Shown here: piece by piece, positions 52,494 through 63,330 of the stretch | Layout of the letters: each line of letters starts with the position of its first letter | How positions within the stretch are numbered: the first letter of the stretch is position 1 | Source: Hydrogenophilales bacterium | GTDB taxonomy: Bacteria; Pseudomonadota; Gammaproteobacteria; Burkholderiales; Thiobacillaceae | Assembly (NCBI GenBank): GCA_016703155.1 | Contig: JADJCP010000002.1 | Location: 434,001-498,000, forward strand | Direction of reading: 5' to 3' | DNA length: 64,000 nt | Notes under the pieces: generated by a model | What the model was told of the DNA's origin: nothing | What the model saw: only the letters and a program-made list of their open reading frames with translations | Databases searched by the model: none | Translations under genes and position numbers: made by a program

Positions 52494-53330
52494 ATGTCAT
52501 TTCTTGAACAAAAGTGGAGCGACCATCGCCGCCAGCTGAATCCGACGCGGCGCTACAGCAGCCAGCGCGAGTTCGAGGCCGATTGGGTCAACGGCCTGCG
52601 CCGGCGCTACAGTCTGTCGCAGGAAGCCCTGGCGGTCCTGGCCAGCGTCTCGGTGACCACCGTGCAGAACTGGGAGAACCCGCGCAGCATCAAGAACATC
52701 GCCGGGCACAACCAGGATCGCCTGCGCGACATCGAGCGCGATCTCTGGATCAAGGCCCACGTCACCCTGCTGGAACCCTGCCCGCCGCACATCCGTGCCA
52801 TGTACGACCTGATGGGCGCCAACAAGGACAGCAGCGCGCAAGGCCTCGCCGAATATCTGGTGACCATGATGGATCACAAGGACCCCGAGCGCGCCCGCCT
52901 GCTGCACTGGGCCGGCCTGGCCTACAGCATCGCCGACCCGGCCTCGCTGAAAGCCCGCGAATACGAAGCCGCCGCCCTGGAAGCCCTGGCCCGGACCGGT
53001 GGCCCCCTGGCCGCCGCCATCGAAAACGAAGTGCTCGGCGCCCAGTTCGAGGATCTGACGAATCTGCCCGAGGGCGACGAGCGCCGCGCCAAGGGCCAGC
53101 GGATCATGCAGGCCCTGGAGGCGCTGCATGCACGCGACCGCCAGCCGGCGTACCTGTGGAATGCCCTGGAAGTCGCCTGCCGCGCGCCCCTGACGGCCAC
53201 CGACATCTTCCGCCTGGTCGGCGCCCTCGCCGAACAGCTCGGCGAGGATCGGGTACGCCAGCGCGTCCTGCACGAGGACAGCTACCAACCCGCGCGCGTC
53301 GCCTTCGAACGGCCGGCTTCGGTTAACTGA
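52494..53330 (+). CDS. XRE-like helix-turn-helix protein with helical C-terminus
   Basis: A 278-residue protein. Residues about 20-65 form an HTH: EADWVNGLRRRYSLSQEALAVLASVSVTTVQNWENPRSIKNIAG. The remainder is helical (LLHWAGLAYSIADPASLKAREYEAAALEALART and ATDIFRLVGALAEQLGEDRVRQRV), probably a dimerisation or ligand domain. The start follows AAAGGAAACC. It is divergent from the repeat protein and may regulate it. No closer family is assigned. Confidence 0.7.
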   Translation: MSFLEQKWSDHRRQLNPTRRYSSQREFEADWVNGLRRRYSLSQEALAVLASVSVTTVQNWENPRSIKNIAGHNQDRLRDIERDLWIKAHVTLLEPCPPHIRAMYDLMGANKDSSAQGLAEYLVTMMDHKDPERARLLHWAGLAYSIADPASLKAREYEAAALEALARTGGPLAAAIENEVLGAQFEDLTNLPEGDERRAKGQRIMQALEALHARDRQPAYLWNALEVACRAPLTATDIFRLVGALAEQLGEDRVRQRVLHEDSYQPARVAFERPASVN

Positions 53331-53344
53331 CGAGGGGAATTCAA

Positions 53345-53542
53345 GTGAAAACCAACAACTTGAAACTCATGCACGCCACGCTCCTGGCCCTGGTCGCCGG
53401 CGCTACGCTCCTCGCCGCCGCGCCGAGCCGGGCGGCAAGCGCCCCCACCGTCCAGGCGCCGACGCCGCCCGCGCCGACCGTCACCGCCGAAACGCGCGTC
53501 GCCTGGGACCGCGTCGGCTCGCCGGACCGCACGTTCGCCTGA
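53345..53542 (+). CDS. Small exported protein, 65 residues
   Basis: MKTNNLKLMHATLLALVAGATLLAAAPSRAAS is a clear signal peptide with an AxA-like cleavage. The mature part is about 33 residues of Pro/Ala/Thr-rich sequence (APTVQAPTPPAPTVTA) ending VAWDRVGSPDRTFA. It sits 15 nt after the XRE-like gene and ahead of a stem-loop, so it is probably expressed. Function unknown. Confidence 0.6.
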   Translation: MKTNNLKLMHATLLALVAGATLLAAAPSRAASAPTVQAPTPPAPTVTAETRVAWDRVGSPDRTFA

Positions 53543-53562
53543 ACCGGACGATATATAAACAC

Positions 53563-53600
53563 AGGCCGGCCGGGGTTCGCCCCGCGCCGGCCTTGTCGTT
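53563..53600 (+). terminator. Stable GC-rich stem-loop
   Basis: AGGCCGGC and GCCGGCCT enclose CGGGG-TTCG-CCCCG, a UUCG tetraloop hairpin, followed by TGTCGTTT. It may terminate the small secreted-protein transcript. Confidence 0.6.
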
Positions 53601-53661
53601 TGGATTCCAGGAAACGGCCGGGTGAGCGGGACGAAACGCGCGCGCACCTGACGCAGTCGCC

Positions 53662-54009
53662 TTACTCGCTCCCGTATTGCCGATACAGCGCCACCGCGAC
53701 GCGACCGATGAGGTCGATCGGCAACGGCCGATCCAGCGGAAAGGACAGATTTCCCTTCGCACCGCGATAGGGCGCCAAAGCCTCGATCAATGCCGCGTCC
53801 CGGGTCACCGGCGGATAGACGCCGATGTGTTTCTTGAACGCCGCGAAGTAGAAAAATAGCCGCCGACGCCGGAAAGCGGGCATGCCGTAGCTGATGCAGC
53901 GCGACGCATCGGGCAGGAGCGATTCCACTTTCGCCTGGATGGCGGCCAGCGACGGGCGCACCGCCTCGGGGACATTGGCGAAATACGCCTCGTGCGATTC
54001 GAATGTCAC
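53662..54009 (-). CDS. DUF1801 (YdhG-like) protein
   Basis: A 115-residue protein from a GTG start: TFESHEAYFANVPEAVRPSLAAIQAKVESLLPDASRCISYGMPAFRRRRLFFYFAAFKKHIGVYP and GAKGNLSFPLDRPLPIDLIGRVAVALYRQY. This is the DUF1801 pattern, related to frataxin-like folds. The longer frame runs upstream across a repeat (54032-54078) and is not native. The starting codon remains tentative. Confidence 0.75.
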   Translation of the reverse strand: MTFESHEAYFANVPEAVRPSLAAIQAKVESLLPDASRCISYGMPAFRRRRLFFYFAAFKKHIGVYPPVTRDAALIEALAPYRGAKGNLSFPLDRPLPIDLIGRVAVALYRQYGSE

Positions 54010-54031
54010 GATCCGTCCCGATTGCACCAAT

Positions 54032-54078
54032 GGGGTCGGTGTTGATTCATAAATCCATAACCCATCGACACTGACCCC
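54032..54078. repeat. GGGGTC-type imperfect inverted repeat
   Basis: GGGGTCGGTGTTGAT (54032-54046) and ATCGACACTGACCCC (54064-54078) pair with two mismatches. This looks like REP-type extragenic repeats linked with Y1 transposases. It lies between the DUF1801 gene and the nuclease-like gene. Confidence 0.55.
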
Positions 54079-54166
54079 TTTAGCAGCAAATCGCCCGAAA
54101 GACACTCTGAGCCGTTCATTTAAAATCAATAACTTAAGAGGAGTGTCTTGAGAGGGTACGGGTCCG

Positions 54167-55060
54167 TCATTGTTCGGCCCCCGAGAAGTTAAGTGACAGT
54201 TTGGTTTCGCCAGTCTCCGTGATGGTGGCGACCGCCATCGCGTTGTTGCCCGCAATGGTCGTCTTGCCCCACGCCACCTGAACATCACCAATCCTTCCGT
54301 GCCGCACGCCAAACTTACCGATTTCCACTTTGCACGGACCGACGATGCGAATGGATTCGATTGGCCTCATCACGGCAGGCTCAAGCTTCCTCATGTACAA
54401 AGGCCGCCCCTGTTGGTCGTTTGGTGGCTCCCAAACAAACTCGAACCACTTGTGCTCCTCTTTTCCCTCTGCCAATAGATAGTCCCGGGCACGGGGGCTC
54501 TTCAATAGCCCATCAACCAGCTCCTTCGTTTGGCAAAGCTCCGAGCCATCGTCCAAGTACAGCAGATTGTCTGGGGCCGTTGCCACAGTTTCTGGAGCAA
54601 GGAGACCGACCTGTGCAACCCGGATGCTGACTTTCTCAGCGGTGATTGTCACTGACTTCAACCATAGATTTCCGTTGGGTCCCAGCAAAGCAGGGATGTT
54701 TGCGTCATCAATATCTTCGAGCGTAAACAGCTCAATTCCATACTTGCTTGCCACGTCACGGGCTTCGGGGGTGAAGCCGCTTCGCGATGCCAACAGTAAC
54801 GCGTTCGTATCGAGCCGATCATGTTTGGCCTTCATTGCGTCGACCCAACCTACGTCGGCCACTCGCTGATGGTCGCGACATTCGATCGATACGAAGACAC
54901 GCTGAGAACCGACTTTGCCATCAATGACAACATCCACTTCCCGAAAGCGCTTGGTTAGGCGGTCACGCATCATCTTCGATTCCGTGACCTTTGCGCCTTC
55001 AGAGAGGTTGAGGCGTACGAGGTAGATCAGACGCTGGAAGTCGTTTGATCGCTTCGGCAT
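54167..55060 (-). CDS. PD-(D/E)XK restriction-endonuclease-like protein
   Basis: A 297-residue protein. VDVVIDGKVGSQRVFVSIECRDHQRVADVGWVDAMKAKHDRL gives the PD-(D/E)XK/Mrr-like pattern D...(hydrophobic)-E-C-R with Arg in place of Lys; the region ALLLASRSGFTPEARDVASKYGIELFTLEDI is family-typical of Mrr-type folds. The C-terminal half is beta-rich (SVTITAEKVSIRVAQVG, SIRIVGPCKVEIGKFGV). It may be a defence nuclease or an unknown hydrolase. Base composition is slightly lower in GC than its neighbours. An attC-like site lies just upstream. Confidence 0.65.
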   Translation of the reverse strand: MPKRSNDFQRLIYLVRLNLSEGAKVTESKMMRDRLTKRFREVDVVIDGKVGSQRVFVSIECRDHQRVADVGWVDAMKAKHDRLDTNALLLASRSGFTPEARDVASKYGIELFTLEDIDDANIPALLGPNGNLWLKSVTITAEKVSIRVAQVGLLAPETVATAPDNLLYLDDGSELCQTKELVDGLLKSPRARDYLLAEGKEEHKWFEFVWEPPNDQQGRPLYMRKLEPAVMRPIESIRIVGPCKVEIGKFGVRHGRIGDVQVAWGKTTIAGNNAMAVATITETGETKLSLNFSGAEQ

Positions 55061-55079
55061 GGAGTGGATCCTGGGGTGC

Positions 55080-55161
55080 CCTAACGTGGAGCTAACTGGC
55101 GCTGCGCAGCCTTATAGCGCAGCGTCCAGCGACCGAAGGAGCGAGGTTGAGCCGAGTTAGC
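55080..55161 (-). other. Degenerate integron attC-like site
   Basis: GCTAAC (55091-55096) and GTTAGC (55156-55161) are complementary outer boxes about 65 bp apart. Between them TGG-CGCTGCGC and GCGCAGCG-TCCA form an imperfect inner stem. On the - strand it ends ACGTTAGGG near 55080. The architecture resembles chromosomal attC sites, though the boxes diverge from the consensus. Confidence 0.35.
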
Positions 55162-55166
55162 CGACA

Positions 55167-55707
55167 CTTGGAGCACAACGAGAAGGCTCGCATCCCGCGC
55201 CCGCCGCGCGCGAACCTTCGCTTACGCGATGCCCGTGGTGGACGTGGGATACGAGCTGTTGAATTGAACCGTCGGGCTCAGGCGGTGACGCCATGGAGAT
55301 TGAATCGCTCGGAGGCGTTGGCGAAGTCGGCGGTCGTGGCATGGCGGCGTTTTCTCCCTTCGTTCGCGGACGCGTGTCGGTTGGTTTGTCGCCCCGTCGT
55401 GATGACGTCACTATCGCCAAATGCCCCGCCGAGGTCAATGGGCATACGACCGCCCCCACCGCTTCCGGAACGGCCGTGATCTGGCACCCCGCAGTCCGAT
55501 CTCATGGCGGCCCTCGGGCGCGCGGCACGGTCGCGATGCAACGCCAATGGCCGGCGTGGCAGATCGGGCAACGTTGGATATCGATCCCCGGCACCCGCCG
55601 GGCGAACGCGGCGACCGACTCCGTTGCCGTCATCTCGCTCGCCGGCGAATCCATCACCGGCGCCGCGATGTAAAATGCGGGTTTTCCCAACCCTGCCCCC
55701 CGCCATC
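55167..55707. other. Region upstream of acnA without a confirmed gene
   Basis: About 540 bp with only weak ORFs on both strands. On the - strand a frame (start about 55459) ends with a TAA inside the attC-like box at 55157, which is typical of integron cassette ORFs, but it has no recognisable domain. No ribosome site is seen before acnA. Confidence 0.35.
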
Positions 55708-58346
<2,639 letters not shown>

Positions 58347-58347
58347 C

Positions 58348-58402
58348 GACTGGCGGCAACGCCAGTCTAACCGCGTCATTCCGGCAGCCGCTGGAATGAC
58401 GC
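58348..58402. repeat. Two hairpins after acnA
   Basis: GACTGGCG-GCAA-CGCCAGTC (58348-58367) has a GNRA loop. GCGTCATTCC...GGAATGACGC (58373-58402) is a dispersed-type palindrome, similar in sequence to the CATTCCCGCG repeat at 7922. One may end the acnA transcript. Confidence 0.6.
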
Positions 58403-58422
58403 GAACCACCTCTCCCGACGCG

Positions 58423-59052
58423 ATGACTGCCCTGCCCGTCCCCGACGCCTACCTGCCATTATTGAAACGCCTGGGTCTGGACAGCTCCGTCAGATGTGAT
58501 CCCGACTGGTCGGCGGCACCCGATTTCCTCGAACTGATCGCCAATCACGTCCTCGCCGCCCAGCCCGCAACCCTAGTCGAATGCAGCAGCGGCCTGACCA
58601 CGCTGGTGCTGGCCCGATGCTGCGAAATGAATGGCATCGGCCAGGTATTCAGCCTGGAGAACGGCGCCGAGTACGCGGATAACACGCGCACCGAAATCGC
58701 CCGTTATGGTCTGGAAGCGCGCGCCACGATCATCGACGCGCCACTGAGCACGCAGATGGTAAATGGCACCGAGTTTCTATGGTACGAACTGGGCGACCTT
58801 CCCGAACTGCGCATCGACATGCTCGTCATCGACGGCCCACCAGGATTCATCCAGCGCCACTCCCGCTACCCGGCAGTGCCCAGGCTATTCGACAGGCTGG
58901 CCGAGGGTGGCGTGGTTTTCATGGACGATGCCGCCCGAGCCGATGAGCGCGAGATCGTCGGAATGTGGCTGGCGCGCTTTCCGGCCTTACAGCATGAGTA
59001 CATCGACACCGAGCGGGGCTGCTCTATCCTGCGCACGCAGCATCGCGACTAA
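58423..59052 (+). CDS. Class I SAM-dependent methyltransferase-like protein
   Basis: A 209-residue protein. Segments: ATLVECSSGLTTLVLARCCEMNG (motif I variant), QVFSLENGAEYADNTRTEIARYGL, IDMLVIDGPPGF and DRLAEGGVVFMDDAARADE. These match the PF13578-type family. Met at 58423 is preferred to the ATG at 58396, which lies inside the preceding palindrome. Function is not known. Confidence 0.75.
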   Translation: MTALPVPDAYLPLLKRLGLDSSVRCDPDWSAAPDFLELIANHVLAAQPATLVECSSGLTTLVLARCCEMNGIGQVFSLENGAEYADNTRTEIARYGLEARATIIDAPLSTQMVNGTEFLWYELGDLPELRIDMLVIDGPPGFIQRHSRYPAVPRLFDRLAEGGVVFMDDAARADEREIVGMWLARFPALQHEYIDTERGCSILRTQHRD

Positions 59053-59071
59053 GCACGGTTAGCGATCCACA

Positions 59072-59695
59072 TCAGGCATACAGCCCACCGGTCTGCTCCA
59101 TCCAGTCGGCGATCTTTTCGACCGCGCTTGCCACATCGTTATCGGAAACATCGACGATCAACGCAGGCAAGGTGGACCCCGCAACCAGCTTGCGCAGGAG
59201 TTCCTGCTCCTCGATAAAGACGTGCAGGTTGTCGTACTGGGAGGGATTACCGGAAATTTTCAGCCGCTCCGCCCTGGCCGCTTCGAACGATTCGGGAGTA
59301 CGCACACACAGCACCAGGCGAAATCCCAGTGGCTGGAGCCGGTCTTCCAGCCACCTGAAATCGTATTGCTTGCCGTGGTTGCGCCATTGATAGGCCTGGG
59401 TGGAAATGTGGAACCGGTCGATGATCCAGGAGTAATAGCGCTGCAATTCAAAGAGACGCACCCAGGTACGATAGGTCTCCAGAGCCATCTCCTCCTCTTC
59501 GGGCGCGAAGTTGATCAAGCCGCGTCCCCAGGGGAAATTGGTGAAGGCGCACCACTCCGCCGAAATCAGCGGCGAGTGGTAGCGGTACTTGCGTGGGCCG
59601 ACGATGCGCGGATGCTCGTTCAGTGCGAAGGCGATGTCGGTCTTGTACGTCAACCGCGTACCCTCAAGAATGATCTTCGGGCAGAGCTTGGGCAT
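59072..59695 (-). CDS. P-loop-kinase-like protein with altered Walker A
   Basis: A 207-residue protein resembling thymidylate-kinase-like or AAA_28 NTPases: KIILEGTRLTYKTDIAFALNEHP corresponds to the P-loop, but the Gly before Lys is replaced by Tyr (LTYKT). Further segments RYYSWIIDRFHISTQAYQWRNHG and FRLVLCVRTPESFEAARAERLKISG resemble nucleoside-kinase lid and DRY/DRF motifs. It may have lost or changed nucleotide binding. It is transcribed in the opposite direction to the methyltransferase. Confidence 0.6.
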   Translation of the reverse strand: MPKLCPKIILEGTRLTYKTDIAFALNEHPRIVGPRKYRYHSPLISAEWCAFTNFPWGRGLINFAPEEEEMALETYRTWVRLFELQRYYSWIIDRFHISTQAYQWRNHGKQYDFRWLEDRLQPLGFRLVLCVRTPESFEAARAERLKISGNPSQYDNLHVFIEEQELLRKLVAGSTLPALIVDVSDNDVASAVEKIADWMEQTGGLYA

Positions 59696-59784
59696 GCGTG
59701 CCTCCTTGATCCGAGCGAGTCTTCCGGGTCGGTCTGGCCTCGCTCAAAAGCTGCCGATGGCCCTGCCGGGAGTGTCAGAACGGC

Positions 59785-60537
59785 TTACTTGAAGAGCGCG
59801 CCGAAGACTTTTTTCAGCAGCTCCGTACTACGCGCCACGGGATCCTGACGGATCAGTTTCTCTTCGGCGGCGATCATCTTGAACAAGCCATCGACGGTCT
59901 TGTCGGTGACATAGGTATCGAGATCCGTGTCCTTGCTCATCACCTTGGCGAACGGTCCAGCCTTGTCGAGCAACTCTTTGTAGGAACGGGTCACGCCAGC
60001 CCGGTCGGTAGCCGCCTCGACGAGTGGTTTGAAGCGTTCGGCGAGTTTGACGCCACTGGTCTTGCGGAAGTATTCGGTGGCGGCATTGTCCGGGCCTTTC
60101 AGGATGGTCTGGGCGTCCTGAACCGTCATCTGCGAGATCGCATCGGCAAATAATGTCGCCGCCTCGGGCACGGCCTGCTCCGCGGCATGGTTGAGGGTCG
60201 CGACGAATTCGTCGGCCTTTTTCCCCTGGCCCAGCTTGCGCAGCAGTTTATCGACTTTTTTCAGGCTTTCCGGCATGGGGATGGCGACTTCAGCGTTTTT
60301 GAGAAAACCATCGGTCTTGCCCAGTTTGGCAACCGCCTGCTGCGCCCCCTTGGCGAGGGCTTCCTTCAGGCCGCCGACCATGTCGGTGTTGGTCAGTACC
60401 GCGCCCGGCGCGGCTGTGGCCTGGCTGGCGGGCTTTCCGGACACGGCTTTTTTGAGGTCGTCCATGAAATCGGCTTGCGCGGGCATGGCACTCACTGTTG
60501 CGAGCCATACGATGCCGAGGGTGGCAGCTTTGAACAT
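59785..60537 (-). CDS. DUF4197 exported protein
   Basis: A 250-residue protein with a signal peptide (MFKAATLGIVWLATVSAMPAQAD). The body is DUF4197: GGLKEALAKGAQQAVAKLGKTDGFLKNAEVAIPMPESLKKVDKLLRKLG, FADAISQMTVQDAQTILKGPDNAATEYFRKTSG and LDTYVTDKTVDGLFKMIAAEEKLIRQDPVARSTELLKKVFG. Family function is unknown. Periplasmic or lipoprotein location is probable. Confidence 0.88.
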   Translation of the reverse strand: MFKAATLGIVWLATVSAMPAQADFMDDLKKAVSGKPASQATAAPGAVLTNTDMVGGLKEALAKGAQQAVAKLGKTDGFLKNAEVAIPMPESLKKVDKLLRKLGQGKKADEFVATLNHAAEQAVPEAATLFADAISQMTVQDAQTILKGPDNAATEYFRKTSGVKLAERFKPLVEAATDRAGVTRSYKELLDKAGPFAKVMSKDTDLDTYVTDKTVDGLFKMIAAEEKLIRQDPVARSTELLKKVFGALFK

Positions 60538-60884
60538 AGTGTGTTTCCCTGATTGCGATGATATGGATGCTCATATTATCGCCGATACCGGCATGAACCA
60601 CCTGTATCCAGACCACAGGGCAACCTATGTGATGTGCTTCACAAACCTGCGATCGATCTGACCTCACAAATCTCGTTTTAGCCGTCTGCCGGGAAAATGC
60701 ACTATCCGACCTGCCTCGCTCAAATAGTGAAACCGACGAGCTTGAGTTTCATGGCGCTATCTTCTCAAGAAAAGGAGCTGCCTCAAAATCTGGGGCAATT
60801 CACATTCCAAGTCCCTCCTGAACACATGGATGAGTCTATCCTCCGGAACCGATAAAATAGCGGCTGACATCAAAAGGCTACGCC
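60538..60884. other. Intergenic region, no gene recognised
   Basis: About 350 bp between divergent DUF4197 and nitroreductase genes. It is AT-richer than average and presumably holds both promoters. No clear -35/-10 pair or repeat was accepted. Confidence 0.4.
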
Positions 60885-61496
60885 ATGAAACAGCAGATTC
60901 TCGACATTTTCCATCGCCGCTATGCATGCCACGCCTTCCAGCCGGATCGGCCGATGGCGCGCGAAGACGTCGACTTCATCCTGGAAGCGGGACGACTGTC
61001 GCCCTCATCCTTCGGACTGGAGCAATGGAAGTTTGTCGTCGTGATGCGCCCGGATGAAAAATCCACGCTGCAAGGCGCCTGTTTCAACCAGCCGCAAATC
61101 GGCAGCGCCAGTTGCGTCATCGTCATCCTGGCCAAGGTCGCTGACCTCGACCCGGACAGCGACTATGTCCGCCGCCTCATGGCCCGCGAGTATCCTGGCG
61201 AGGCCCTGGCGCCGGCCATGGAAAACTATCGCCAGTTCCACGCCATGACCGACGTACCGTCCTGGAGCATCACCCAATGTCACATTGCAGCGGCCAACAT
61301 GATGACCGCTGCCGCCGCCATCGGCATCGATAGCTGCGCCATCGGGGGATTCATATCAGGCGCGGTCAAGACCACTCTCGGGCTGACCGACGACCGCTAT
61401 GAGATCGCCCTCATTCTGCCCTTCGGGTATTGCAGCGAACCGGCCCCGGGGAAACAGCGCCTGACGCTGACGGAACTGGTCGAATACCGGGATTAA
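60885..61496 (+). CDS. Nitroreductase-family NAD(P)H oxidoreductase
   Basis: A 203-residue FMN-dependent reductase: QILDIFHRRYACHAFQPDRPMAREDVDFILEAGRLSPSSFGLEQWKFVVV, the FMN-binding SPSS-x-GLEPW-like motif, then IAAANMMTAAAAIGIDSCAIGGF and LILPFGYCSEPAPGKQR. These fit the NfsB-like subgroup. It reduces nitro compounds or quinones in the cytoplasm. Start has no strong ribosome site but is the only one that keeps the family N-terminus. Confidence 0.9.
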   Translation: MKQQILDIFHRRYACHAFQPDRPMAREDVDFILEAGRLSPSSFGLEQWKFVVVMRPDEKSTLQGACFNQPQIGSASCVIVILAKVADLDPDSDYVRRLMAREYPGEALAPAMENYRQFHAMTDVPSWSITQCHIAAANMMTAAAAIGIDSCAIGGFISGAVKTTLGLTDDRYEIALILPFGYCSEPAPGKQRLTLTELVEYRD

Positions 61497-61602
61497 CCGG
61501 GCATGCCGCACGTTTGGCGCTTCTTTGCGCTTATGGCCTCGCGGCTGGCCGCAGCACTCATCACCCGCTAAACGGCAGACCTCTGTCCGCATAACGCGTC
61601 AG

Positions 61603-62001
61603 TCATTTCTTCCATACCTTGATGGAACTCATGGTGTCGTCCCACCAGCCACTGAAGGCTTCCTGCTTGATCGCATCGTAGTCGGCGTTGTCGATATCCT
61701 TGGTCTTACCCTTGAAATCCTTGTGTTGATACATCCGGATTCGCGTCCGGGTACCGATCGTAATGCATGAGGTCTTGTCGTTGAAGACTGAGCCGACATA
61801 GCTATAGGTCACCCCTGGTTTATCCTGAAATACCATATAACCCTGTCCGCCAGGCGCCGTGCAATCCGATCTGTCATAGGCAACCGCCTCGCCCATGACG
61901 GGATTCATCTTGTTGGTTACCGAGTCCCATTGCGCACCCTGCATCACCGCCGGCCACGCCAACATAAGCAAACTTGCAACAATGACTTTGGTCTTGAGCA
62001 T
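61603..62001 (-). CDS. Exported crystallin-like protein
   Basis: A 132-residue protein with a signal peptide (LKTKVIVASLLMLAWPAVMQGA). The C-terminal part TRIRMYQHKDFKGKTKDIDNADYDAIKQEAFSGWWDDTMSSIKVWK resembles a beta/gamma-crystallin Greek-key unit (YxxxxFxG...SSIKV). Two Cys could form a disulfide. ATG 62001 follows GAAGGAG. Function unknown; calcium binding possible. Confidence 0.7.
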   Translation of the reverse strand: MLKTKVIVASLLMLAWPAVMQGAQWDSVTNKMNPVMGEAVAYDRSDCTAPGGQGYMVFQDKPGVTYSYVGSVFNDKTSCITIGTRTRIRMYQHKDFKGKTKDIDNADYDAIKQEAFSGWWDDTMSSIKVWKK

Positions 62002-62170
62002 GTTGTACTCCTTCACTCTTAAGGCCTCCTTGGCAAACGCCATAAAAGGCCGCCCTTTTCTCTATCTATAGACCCTGGTGTCGATATTACGGGGCTTTTT
62101 ATGACCCTTCTTCCAGGCCGCATGACGGCCATGACTACGCATATAGCCCGTCCTCGGCTGATAACATGCC

Positions 62171-62542
62171 GTGCATATGCTCAAATCGTCATCTATCAGA
62201 CCCCTCTGGCTAACCATTGGCTGGTGCCTGGTCGCGCTCATTGTCTGGCTGTCCTTGAAGCCGTCCGGAGACGGCCCGGCGCTCATCAACGACAAACTCG
62301 CCCATCTACTGGCCTATTTCGGATTGATGCTATGGTTCTCCAAGCTGTACCCGCGACACCTCCTGGTTGCCATGGCCATATTGGCGCTCGGCGCCGCCCT
62401 GGAAGTCTTGCAGGGGTGGTCCGGCTATCGCGACATGAGCTTCGCCGACTTGGTCGCTGACGCCCTGGGCATCGGCCTGGGATGGTTCGCTGCCTCGCGA
62501 ACTCCGGACATCCTGCCCCGGCTGGAGAGGCGCTTGTCATGA
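62171..62542 (+). CDS. VanZ-like membrane protein
   Basis: A 123-residue (or 121 from ATG 62177) protein with four membrane segments: LWLTIGWCLVALIVWLSLKP, DKLAHLLAYFGLMLWFSKLY, LLVAMAILALGAALEVLQGW and DLVADALGIGLGWFAA. DKxxHxxxYF and ExxQ are typical VanZ-like motifs. Overlaps the next gene by 4 nt (62539-62542). The GTG at 62171 and the ATG at 62177 are both possible starts. Confidence 0.85.
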   Translation: MHMLKSSSIRPLWLTIGWCLVALIVWLSLKPSGDGPALINDKLAHLLAYFGLMLWFSKLYPRHLLVAMAILALGAALEVLQGWSGYRDMSFADLVADALGIGLGWFAASRTPDILPRLERRLS

Positions 62543-63330
62543 ACCTGCACCACCTCGCGCGAATGCTGTTGGCAAACGCTGATATCGATGCCAAAGCAGC
62601 AGGCGCGACCCAGCTCTGGCAGGCTAGCCAAGCTGGCACACTCACAGGCGCAACGTTCCAGGAAACGTTGCCGTTGACCGCGCCTGGGCGCCCGGAGCGG
62701 CCGATCCTGGCGCCACCCGAAGCGATGCCGCGCCGCGAGCTGAACAGCCCGGAGGGTCATGCCGCCTTGATCCATGCCCTGACCCACATCGAGTTCAGCG
62801 CCATCAACCTGGCCCTGGACGCGGTCTACCGCTTCCGTGACCTGCCCGCCGAGTTTCACTCCGACTGGCTACGTGTCGCCGCCGAGGAGGCCTATCACTT
62901 TCAACTGCTGCGCGATCACCTGCGCAGCCTGAACCATGATTACGGCGATTTCACGGCACACGACGGGCTCTGGGAACTGGCCGCGAAAACCGCCCACGAC
63001 CCGCTGGCGCGCATGGCCCTGGTACCACGTCTGATGGAGGCACGCGGCCTGGATGTCACCCCCGGCATCCAGAGCAAGTTGCGCGGCTACGGCGACAAGG
63101 CGGGGGCCGCGATACTTGACATCATCCTGCACGACGAGATCGGCCACGTCGCCATCGGCGACCGCTGGTTCCGCTATCTGTGCGCACAGCGCAGCCTGGA
63201 CGTGGCAGCCACCTTCAGGGATCTGATCCGCGCTGCCGGAGCGCCCCGGCCACGCCCACCCTTCAATGAAGCGGCGCGTTTGCGTGCCGGCTTCAGCGCG
63301 GCCGAGTTACAGGCGCTGCGCGCGGGATAA
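62539..63330 (+). CDS. DUF455 ferritin-like protein
   Basis: A 263-residue helical protein: NSPEGHAALIHALTHIEFSAINLALDAVYRF and EEAYHFQLLRDHLRSLNHDYGDFTAHDGLWELA supply E-x2-H-type di-iron ligands; LVPRLMEARGLDVTPGIQSKL and ILHDEIGHVAIGDRWFRYLC complete the carboxylate-His set. This DUF455 pattern is related to ferritin-like tRNA hydroxylases such as MiaE. Substrate unknown. It is coupled to the VanZ gene and overlaps the convergent kinase gene by 38 nt. Confidence 0.88.
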   Translation: MNLHHLARMLLANADIDAKAAGATQLWQASQAGTLTGATFQETLPLTAPGRPERPILAPPEAMPRRELNSPEGHAALIHALTHIEFSAINLALDAVYRFRDLPAEFHSDWLRVAAEEAYHFQLLRDHLRSLNHDYGDFTAHDGLWELAAKTAHDPLARMALVPRLMEARGLDVTPGIQSKLRGYGDKAGAAILDIILHDEIGHVAIGDRWFRYLCAQRSLDVAATFRDLIRAAGAPRPRPPFNEAARLRAGFSAAELQALRAG

